A stretch of DNA of 64,000 nt from Bradyrhizobium nitroreducens. Its GTDB lineage: Bacteria > Pseudomonadota > Alphaproteobacteria > Rhizobiales > Xanthobacteraceae. The position numbers and the translations under genes are program-made. Every line of letters starts with the position of its first letter. Position 1 is the stretch's first letter. Shown here piece after piece: positions 56,587 to 64,000 of this stretch. Location: contig NZ_LFJC01000003.1 in assembly GCF_002776695.1 (NCBI RefSeq), positions 5,026,901 through 5,090,900 of the forward strand, read 5' to 3'. The notes under the pieces were generated by a model, which was not told the DNA's origin, searched no databases, and saw nothing but the letters and a program-made list of their open reading frames with translations.

Positions 56587-57669
56587 CTAGATGGTCTGCC
56601 GGTTGCGCCAGAAATTCACGACCCGCTCGGCGGTCGTCGGCATCAGGCGCGTGAAGTTCACGCGCGCGGTCTCGATATCGGCGTCGGCCGGCGTGCGATG
56701 CGGACCGTACCAGAGCAGGATGAGCGCGCGCACCGTGGGCCAGCCCAGATTCAGCACGCGGCCGACGATGAGAAGCGGATCGCAACGGTCGCCTGAAACC
56801 AGGCGGTCGAGAACCGAGAGGCGGACGCCGGACATCGCCGAGAGCGAGGCGATCGATTCCTCGTACTTGTTCGCCTTGGCGAAGCCGAGCAGCGCGCTCT
56901 CGCCGAGATGGCCCTCGCGCTGCAAGGTCAGCACCGTACGCTGGGCTCCCGAGAAATCGCGCCGCGGTCCCGGCGGCAGCGCAGCTTCCTCGATCGCCGC
57001 CATCGCGCGCTTGATCTCGACCTGGCGCGCGGGATTGACGACGCTGGAGAGGCGGCGGCGGATGACGTCGAGCGTGCCGTCGAGAAGCTGCTTCAGGTTC
57101 TCACCCGAAAGATCGGTACGCTGGCCGATCTTGAGCGTCAGCACGCCGTCCTGCGCGGCACGCTTGATGAGCTCGGAATAGCTGCCGGGCGAGAACGCCG
57201 CGCCGGCATTGCCCGCGGCACGGCGCACCACGTCGCGATCGCCGCGCTCGACCAGCACGTCGGTGATCTCGGTCGACAATGCGGGGCGCTCGGTCATCGC
57301 CAGCAGATGGCCCTGCCCCTTCAGTCGCGCGATCTCGACCAGCGCGGCATCGCCGAGCACGGGCGAGCGGCGCAGCACCGGGCCGGCCACCATGATCTCG
57401 TTTTCGTGCGCAAGCTGATTGACCAGATGCGGCGGCGCGTTGTTCAGGTGCGAGAAGCGCTCGGCCAGGTCCACGCGCGAGGCAAGCTCCGCATGCGGCA
57501 CGAGATCGATCAGGAGATTGTCGAAGAGATCGATGAGCTCGGGACGAAGATTGGCGGAATCCTGGAAGAACAGTTCGGAGATGGCGCGCGCGATCTCGCC
57601 GCGTCGCCGCGGATCGCCGCGTTTGACGATATCGTCCAGTCCGGGAATGAGCGACGTGGCAACGGTCAT
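56587..57669 (-). CDS. DUF2336 domain protein
   Basis: About 360 residues from the ATG at 57669; an in-frame upstream start at 57729 adds 20 residues. The whole protein matches DUF2336 as found in Bradyrhizobium and relatives: mainly helical, with SELFFQDSANLRPELIDLFD near residue 35, LVNQLAHENEIMVAGPVLRRS (quoted in part) near 85, and a C-terminal region with GVRLSVLDRLVSGDRCDPLL. The helical repeats suggest a protein-binding scaffold. No enzyme motif or signal peptide is visible. It is divergent from the rimP operon and probably has its own promoter in the 57670-58042 gap. Confidence 0.85.
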   Translation of the reverse strand: MTVATSLIPGLDDIVKRGDPRRRGEIARAISELFFQDSANLRPELIDLFDNLLIDLVPHAELASRVDLAERFSHLNNAPPHLVNQLAHENEIMVAGPVLRRSPVLGDAALVEIARLKGQGHLLAMTERPALSTEITDVLVERGDRDVVRRAAGNAGAAFSPGSYSELIKRAAQDGVLTLKIGQRTDLSGENLKQLLDGTLDVIRRRLSSVVNPARQVEIKRAMAAIEEAALPPGPRRDFSGAQRTVLTLQREGHLGESALLGFAKANKYEESIASLSAMSGVRLSVLDRLVSGDRCDPLLIVGRVLNLGWPTVRALILLWYGPHRTPADADIETARVNFTRLMPTTAERVVNFWRNRQTI

Positions 57670-57821
57670 GAAAACGCAACTCGAAGGGGGCACGCCGCGG
57701 GCGCGCCCTTGGTCCAAGCCGCCCCACAATCAGGGAATTTAGCCCCCCGAGGTGAAGGAAGCGTTAGGCCCGGGACGCCGCGAATCGGGCGCAAAAAGCC
57801 TCGTTTGGCCCGCGATGGGCC

Positions 57822-57850
57822 TTGTCCAAGGGGAGAGAAAGCGCTATATC
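57822..57850 (+). promoter_or_regulatory. Promoter of the rimP-nusA-infB operon
   Basis: TTGTCC at 57822-57827 and TATATC at 57845-57850 are 17 bp apart, matching a housekeeping promoter. Transcription would start near 57857. About 30 nt later an intrinsic terminator hairpin follows, well before the rimP start at 58043. Confidence 0.6.
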
Positions 57851-57885
57851 AGCGTCAATTCATCTTCTCATACGATCCGCGTAGG

Positions 57886-57916
57886 AGAGTGGGCCCGAAA
57901 GGACCCGCTCTTTTTT
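57886..57916 (+). terminator. Leader terminator (possible attenuator) upstream of rimP
   Basis: A stem of GAGTGGGCCC with GGACCCGCTC (one wobble pair and one mismatch), closed by a GAAA tetraloop, is followed by six T residues at 57911-57916. It lies between the operon promoter and rimP. A terminated transcript would be only about 60 nt. Attenuation of rimP-nusA operons is known in other bacteria, and I recall a rimP-leader family; the match to it was not checked. The rest of the gap to 58043 shows nothing else. Confidence 0.65.
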
Positions 57917-58042
57917 ATTACCTGAACGCGGCTTGGCGGAAGATGCGGCCCGACGCGTGTCGGGAAGAGTTCCAAAGCGGCTTTGACATCTTAACCAAGC
58001 CTTAACCTCAAGCCCTATCCAACGAGCGCCTTGACCCCTGTT

Positions 58043-58801
58043 ATGACCGAACCGAACACTGGTTCCACCGATGCCGAGTTGCTGGCCGAGCCGAGGCTCG
58101 TGGTCGAGCCGGGCGTGGCGGCACGTGTGTCTGCGGTCGCAGGTCCGGTGCTCGAGGGCATGGGCTACCGGCTGGTGCGGATCCGCATCTCCGGTGAGGC
58201 CGGCTGCACCGTGCAGATCATGGCCGAGCGGCCGGACGGCTCGATGCAGCTCGAGGATTGCGAGGCGATCTCGCGGGCGTTGTCGCCCGTGCTCGACGTC
58301 GCCGACCCCATCGACCGGGCCTACCGGCTGGAAATCTCCTCGCCGGGGATCGACCGGCCGCTGGTGCGCCGCTCTGATTTCGAGCGTTATTCCGGCCATC
58401 TGGTGAAGATCGACATGGCCGTCGCCCACGAGGGACGCAAGCGGTTCCGTGGCACGCTCGGTGCCGTCGAGGGCGACCGGGTGCACCTGCGTCGCGACGA
58501 CGTCAAGACGAGCGACAATCCCGACGTTCTCCTGAGGATGGAAGACATCAGCGAGGCACGGCTGGTGCTGACCGACGAGCTGATCGCGGAATCCATGCGC
58601 CGCGGCAAGGCGCAGGAGCGTCAGATGCGCCGCGATCTCGGACTGGAGCCGCCGGCTGCACCGCACGCTGAGATCAGCGCGAAGATCACCAAGAACACCA
58701 AGCCGGCGAAAAAGAAGCCGGCCCCGACCAACACCAAGAAACATCGCCTTGCCGCCGAACGCGCGCGGCGCGGCGAGATCGATCCTGACCAAGGAGACTA
58801 G
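58043..58801 (+). CDS. rimP: Ribosome maturation factor RimP
   Basis: 252 residues from the ATG at 58043 (a TTG 12 bp upstream is less likely). It has the RimP N-terminal domain (VAGPVLEGMGYRLVRIRIS, then SMQLEDCEAISRALSPVLDV) and ISSPGIDRPLVRRSDFERYSG (quoted in part), the family signature, near residue 105. The C-terminal 60 residues form a long basic, Lys- and Pro-rich tail, longer than in E. coli RimP (about 150 residues). RimP is needed for 30S maturation. It ends 2 bp before nusA and is part of the nusA operon. Confidence 0.96.
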   Translation: MTEPNTGSTDAELLAEPRLVVEPGVAARVSAVAGPVLEGMGYRLVRIRISGEAGCTVQIMAERPDGSMQLEDCEAISRALSPVLDVADPIDRAYRLEISSPGIDRPLVRRSDFERYSGHLVKIDMAVAHEGRKRFRGTLGAVEGDRVHLRRDDVKTSDNPDVLLRMEDISEARLVLTDELIAESMRRGKAQERQMRRDLGLEPPAAPHAEISAKITKNTKPAKKKPAPTNTKKHRLAAERARRGEIDPDQGD

Positions 58802-58803
58802 CC

Positions 58804-60414
<1,611 letters not shown>

Positions 60415-60436
60415 GGGCAAGGAGAATGTCGTCCGG

Positions 60437-61120
60437 ATGCTCGCAGACACTGACCACGAACTCGACAATGGCCCGCGGACCGAAAGGTCCGCGACCATGC
60501 GGATGTGCGCGGTCAGTCGGCAGGTCCGGCCGATCGACGAACTGATTCGCTTCGTCGTATCCCCCCAAGGCGAAATAGTTCCCGATCTCAAACGCAAGCT
60601 GCCCGGACGCGGCATGTGGGTGACCGCCTCACGCGAGGTGGTTGCGGAAGCCGTGCGGCGTCACCAATTTAGCAAGGCCTTCAAGCGCGAGCTGCGCATC
60701 CCTCAGACGCTTCCCGCCGACATCGAGGCGCTCCTGGTTCGGAGCGTCACCGAAGCCCTTGGGATCGCCGCCAAGGCGGGCCAGGTCGTGGCCGGCTTCG
60801 GCAAGGTCGAAAGCGCCCTTGGGGAGGGCACGGCCGAGGTCCTGATCCACGCCAGCGACGGGGCTGCGGACGGAATCCGCAAATTGGACATGCTGGCGCG
60901 TCAAAATGCCGGAAATCGCGGCGCCAAGCCGCAGATTCCCGTCGTGACCGCCCTGAAATCGGTAGAATTGGATTTGGCACTAACCCGGTCAAATGTGATA
61001 CATGCTGCCCTGCTCGCGGGCCCGGCGAGCAAGTCATTCCTGTCACGTAGCCAGATGCTGGTCCGATACCGGATGGCGGACGATGACAAGACTGCTGAAA
61101 AGCACGGCCAGGATTTCTGA
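60437..61120 (+). CDS. RNA-binding protein: YlxR domain fused to L7Ae-like domain
   Basis: 227 residues (start by ATG at 60437, 12 bases after an AGGAG). The N-terminal YlxR/DUF448 domain (about 20-100) has RMCAVSRQVRPIDELIRFV and GRGMWVTASREVV. The C-terminal part (about 108-205) resembles an L7Ae/L30e-type domain: RSVTEALGIAAKAGQVVAGF and AEVLIHASDGAADGIRKL. The gene pair position nusA-ylxR-infB is conserved across bacteria. The fused form, with the L7Ae-like part attached, is found in alphaproteobacteria. RNA binding is inferred from the domains. Confidence 0.93.
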   Translation: MLADTDHELDNGPRTERSATMRMCAVSRQVRPIDELIRFVVSPQGEIVPDLKRKLPGRGMWVTASREVVAEAVRRHQFSKAFKRELRIPQTLPADIEALLVRSVTEALGIAAKAGQVVAGFGKVESALGEGTAEVLIHASDGAADGIRKLDMLARQNAGNRGAKPQIPVVTALKSVELDLALTRSNVIHAALLAGPASKSFLSRSQMLVRYRMADDDKTAEKHGQDF

Positions 61121-61190
61121 GAGACAACGACGACCCGATTGGACGGTGCGGCAACGCACAACACTGATAAATCAGGATTAGGACTGCTGA

Positions 61191-63896
61191 ATGGTTGATA
61201 CCAAGACCCCTGGCGACAAGAAGCTGAGCGTTCCGAGCAAGACGCTATCGCTCAAGCCGCGCGTCGAAACGGGCACTGTGCGCCAGAGCTTCGCCCATGG
61301 CCGCAGCAAGCAGGTGCTGGTCGAGAAGCGCGGCAAGCGCCGCGTCGACGGCACTCCTGAGCCACAGGCCGCCGAGGTGGCGAAGCCCGCGCCGGCTGCG
61401 CCTGCACCCGCTCCGTCGCGTCCCGCGCCGCCGCGCAATGCCGGCTCCGGCGTGGTGCTGCGTACGCTGACCGAGGACGAGCGCTCCGCCCGCGCCAGCG
61501 CGCTGGCCGATGCGAAAGTTCGCGAAGTCGAAGAGCGTCGCCAGGCCGAGGAAGAGGCTCAGCGCCGCGCTGTTCGCGAAGCCGCTGAACGCGCCGAGCG
61601 CGAAGCCGCCGAATCCCGCCGCAAGGCCGAGGAAGAGCGCCACCGTCACGAGGACGAGGCCAAGCGCAAGGCCGAGACCGAGGCCAAGAAGCGTTTTGGC
61701 GAAGGCGAGCAACCGCAATCCGCCTCGCGCCCCGCTGCCGCGGCAGCAGCCCCGGCCGCTCCTGCAGCGCGCCCCGGCGCGCCCGCGCCGCGGCCTGGCG
61801 CCACGACGGCTCGCCCGGGAGCGACGACGGCCCGCCCAGGAACCACCACGCAGCGTCCGGCCGGCGGACCGCTCGGTCGCGCGCCCGCGGTTGCCGCTGG
61901 ACCAGACGAGGACGATGGTCCGCGTCAGATCCGTCGCGGTCCCGGCGGCGCTGCACGTCCTGCGGCAGCCCCCAAGACCACCCACAAGCCCGGCCCGCAG
62001 AAAGAGCGCGGCCGCCTCACGGTGGTCACCGCGCTCAATGCCGACGAGGTGCGCGAGCGTTCGATCGCCTCGTTCCGCCGCCGCACCCAGCGTCTGAAGG
62101 GCCACGCCTCGAACGAGCCCAAGGAAAAGCTGATCCGCGAGGTGGTGATTCCTGAAGCGATCACCATCCAGGAACTCGCCAACCGCATGGCCGAACGTGC
62201 GGTCGACGTCATCCGCATGCTGATGAAGCAGGGCGCGATGCACAAGATCACCGACGTGATCGACGCCGACACCGCGCAGCTGATCGCCGAAGAGCTGGGC
62301 CACACCGTCAAGCGCGTCGCCGCCTCGGACGTCGAGGAGGGTCTGTTCGACCAGGTCGACGATTCCACCGACACCGAGACGCGTTCGCCTGTCGTGACCG
62401 TGATGGGTCACGTCGACCACGGCAAGACCTCGCTGCTCGACGCGCTCCGTCATGCCAACGTGGTCTCCGGCGAGGCCGGCGGCATCACCCAGCATATCGG
62501 CGCCTATCAGGTCGTCTCGCCCGAAAGCGGCAAGAAGATCACCTTCATCGACACGCCCGGCCACGCCGCGTTCACCGCGATGCGCGCCCGCGGCGCCAAG
62601 GTCACCGACATCGTCGTGCTGGTGGTCGCGGCCGATGACGGCGTGATGCCGCAGACGGTCGAAGCCATCAACCACGCCAAGGCGGCGCGGGTGCCGATCA
62701 TCGTTGCCATCAACAAGATCGACAAGCCCGACGCCAAGCCCGAGCGCGTGCGCACCGAGCTGCTCCAGCACGAGGTGCAGGTCGAATCGTTCGGCGGCGA
62801 CGTCGTCGACGTCGAAGTGTCCGCCAAGAACAAGACCAACCTCGACAAGCTGCTGGAGATGATCGCGCTCCAGGCCGACATCCTCGACCTCAAGACCAAT
62901 TCGGAACGGCCGGCCGAGGGCACCGTGATCGAGGCCAAGCTCGACCGCGGCCGCGGTCCGGTCGCGACCGTGCTGGTCCAGCGCGGTACGCTCCGGGTCG
63001 GCGACATCATCGTCGCGGGCGCCGAGATGGGCCGCGTCCGCGCGCTGATCTCGGATCAGGGCGAAACCGTGCAGGAAGCCGGCCCCTCGGTGCCGGTCGA
63101 AGTGCTCGGTTTCAACGGTCCGCCGGAAGCCGGCGACCGTCTCGCCGTGGTCGAGAACGAAGCCCGCGCCCGCCAGGTCACCAGCTACCGCGCGCACCAG
63201 AAGCGCGAGAATGCGGCTGCCTCGATCTCCGGCATGCGCGGCTCGCTCGAGCAGATGATGTCGCAGTTGAAGACCGCGGGCCGCAAGGAATTCCCGCTGA
63301 TCATCAAGGCCGACGTGCAGGGCTCGCTGGAAGCGATCCTCGGCTCGCTGGAGAAGCTCGGCACCGACGAAGTCGCAGCCCGCATCCTGCATGCCGGCGT
63401 CGGCGGCATCTCGGAATCCGACGTGACGCTGGCCGAGGGCTTCAACGCCGCGATCATCGGTTTCTCGGTTCGCGCCAACAAGGAGGCCGCTGCGGCCGCC
63501 AAGCGCAACGGCATCGAGATCCGCTACTACAACATCATCTACGATCTCGTGGACGACGTGAAGAAGGCGATGAGCGGCCTGCTCGCGCCGACCCTGCGCG
63601 AAACCATGCTCGGCAACGCGTCGATCCTGGAGATCTTCAACATCTCCAAGGTCGGCAAGGTCGCCGGCTGCCGCGTCACCGACGGCACCGTGGAACGCGG
63701 CGCCAATGTGCGCCTGATCCGCGACAACGTCGTCGTGCACGAAGGCAAGCTGTCGACGCTGAAGCGCTTCAAGGACGAAGTGAAGGAAGTCCAGTCCGGT
63801 CAGGAATGCGGCATGGCCTTCGAGAACTACCACGACATGCGTGCCGGTGACGTGATCGAGTGTTACCGCGTGGAGACGATCCAGCGCTCCCTGTAA
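61191..63896 (+). CDS. infB: Translation initiation factor IF-2
   Basis: 901 residues. The N-terminal third is a low-complexity region: charged coiled-coil (residues about 110-175, rich in Ala, Glu, Lys and Arg), then a Pro/Ala/Gly-rich linker, then the IF2-N helical domain. The GTPase domain has VMGHVDHGKTSLLDAL near 406, FIDTPGHAAF and NKIDKPDAKPERV. The C-terminal domains include the initiator-tRNA-binding part, ending RAGDVIECYRVETIQRSL. IF-2 brings formyl-Met-tRNA to the 30S subunit. It is the last full gene of the operon in this window; rbfA would be expected next. Confidence 0.97.
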   Translation: MVDTKTPGDKKLSVPSKTLSLKPRVETGTVRQSFAHGRSKQVLVEKRGKRRVDGTPEPQAAEVAKPAPAAPAPAPSRPAPPRNAGSGVVLRTLTEDERSARASALADAKVREVEERRQAEEEAQRRAVREAAERAEREAAESRRKAEEERHRHEDEAKRKAETEAKKRFGEGEQPQSASRPAAAAAAPAAPAARPGAPAPRPGATTARPGATTARPGTTTQRPAGGPLGRAPAVAAGPDEDDGPRQIRRGPGGAARPAAAPKTTHKPGPQKERGRLTVVTALNADEVRERSIASFRRRTQRLKGHASNEPKEKLIREVVIPEAITIQELANRMAERAVDVIRMLMKQGAMHKITDVIDADTAQLIAEELGHTVKRVAASDVEEGLFDQVDDSTDTETRSPVVTVMGHVDHGKTSLLDALRHANVVSGEAGGITQHIGAYQVVSPESGKKITFIDTPGHAAFTAMRARGAKVTDIVVLVVAADDGVMPQTVEAINHAKAARVPIIVAINKIDKPDAKPERVRTELLQHEVQVESFGGDVVDVEVSAKNKTNLDKLLEMIALQADILDLKTNSERPAEGTVIEAKLDRGRGPVATVLVQRGTLRVGDIIVAGAEMGRVRALISDQGETVQEAGPSVPVEVLGFNGPPEAGDRLAVVENEARARQVTSYRAHQKRENAAASISGMRGSLEQMMSQLKTAGRKEFPLIIKADVQGSLEAILGSLEKLGTDEVAARILHAGVGGISESDVTLAEGFNAAIIGFSVRANKEAAAAAKRNGIEIRYYNIIYDLVDDVKKAMSGLLAPTLRETMLGNASILEIFNISKVGKVAGCRVTDGTVERGANVRLIRDNVVVHEGKLSTLKRFKDEVKEVQSGQECGMAFENYHDMRAGDVIECYRVETIQRSL

Positions 63897-63951
63897 GTCC
63901 AAATCTTACCGAAGCGCCCGGATCTTTTTGAACTGAAATTGCGGGAGTGCG

Positions 63952-63974
63952 ATGGCCGGATTGTTTCCGGCCAT
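63952..63974. repeat. Single palindrome unit after infB
   Basis: ATGGCCGGA and TTCCGGCCAT pair around a short TTGT-containing loop, followed by CCACCCC. It is like one arm of the paired palindrome family; the second arm, if present, is beyond or at the window end. It lies about 55 bp after the infB stop, next to the window edge. Confidence 0.55.
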
Positions 63975-64000
63975 CCACCCCTCTTCGTTTCAACAGGACA

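Noticed and set aside
61245..63902. A minus-strand open frame of about 880 codons opposite infB
   Set aside because: Same reason; it shadows infB and shows no family motifs.

Overview
The window is a GC-rich stretch of an alphaproteobacterial chromosome, most likely Bradyrhizobium or a close relative in the Nitrobacteraceae. The reasons are the rpsT-dnaA-dnaN-recF-gyrB order, the Fur protein without the CxxC zinc ligands, a DUF2336 gene beside rimP-nusA-infB, GANTC sites clustered upstream of dnaA, and many palindromic intergenic repeats. No plasmid, phage, CRISPR or rRNA/tRNA gene was seen.

Layout. 0.2-4.5 kb: two hydrolases, an exported small protein, a capsule/polysaccharide-export lipoprotein, msrA and a small membrane protein. 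4.6-17.5 kb: rpsT with a strong promoter and terminator, a roughly 1.2 kb gene-free stretch, then dnaA, dnaN, a one-gene GIY-YIG element, recF, three paralogous exported proteins and gyrB. 17.6-30.6 kb: a scramblase-like protein, a membrane protein, a MurA-type enzyme with Asp in place of the catalytic Cys, a MATE/DUF2867/isomerase operon, a FUSC-type transporter, an MmgE/PrpD protein, a serine hydrolase, an AraC-type membrane regulator, a pirin and purC. 30.8-44.1 kb: a SulP-STAS-cyclic-nucleotide-domain fusion, an SbmA/BacA-like permease without ATPase, a succinate-semialdehyde dehydrogenase, a second serine hydrolase, an acyl-CoA synthetase, an adenosine-kinase-like PfkB enzyme, murJ, trpS and a universal stress protein. 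44.4-56.4 kb: nfuA, tsaB-rimI-fur-HAD, then the housekeeping series miaB-phoH-ybeY-corC-lnt, an XRE regulator, an M20 peptidase and trmB. 56.6-64 kb: a DUF2336 gene and the rimP-nusA-ylxR-infB operon behind a short leader with an intrinsic terminator.

The genes are mostly ordinary housekeeping: replication initiation, clamp, repair, gyrase, ribosome biogenesis, tRNA modification, lipoprotein maturation and peptidoglycan precursor steps. The unusual content is in the gaps. At least five repeat families occur. The most informative is a paired 32-bp palindrome family. Its usual form has two inverted palindromes around a core of about 20 bp, but between dnaN and recF the same pair brackets a complete GIY-YIG nuclease gene. 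This looks like a possible autonomous parent of the short elements, comparable in layout to REP/RAYT systems but with a different enzyme. A second family has three copies of exactly 161 bp, and in one of them the centre is inverted relative to the arms.

The second unusual item is the recF-gyrB interval: three tandem paralogues of secreted proteins or lipoproteins built on a recurring FY-x-x-x-L-x-x-x-GW motif, one of them with five copies. I do not recognise this family. All functional calls come from reading the sequence and from general family knowledge; no database was searched.
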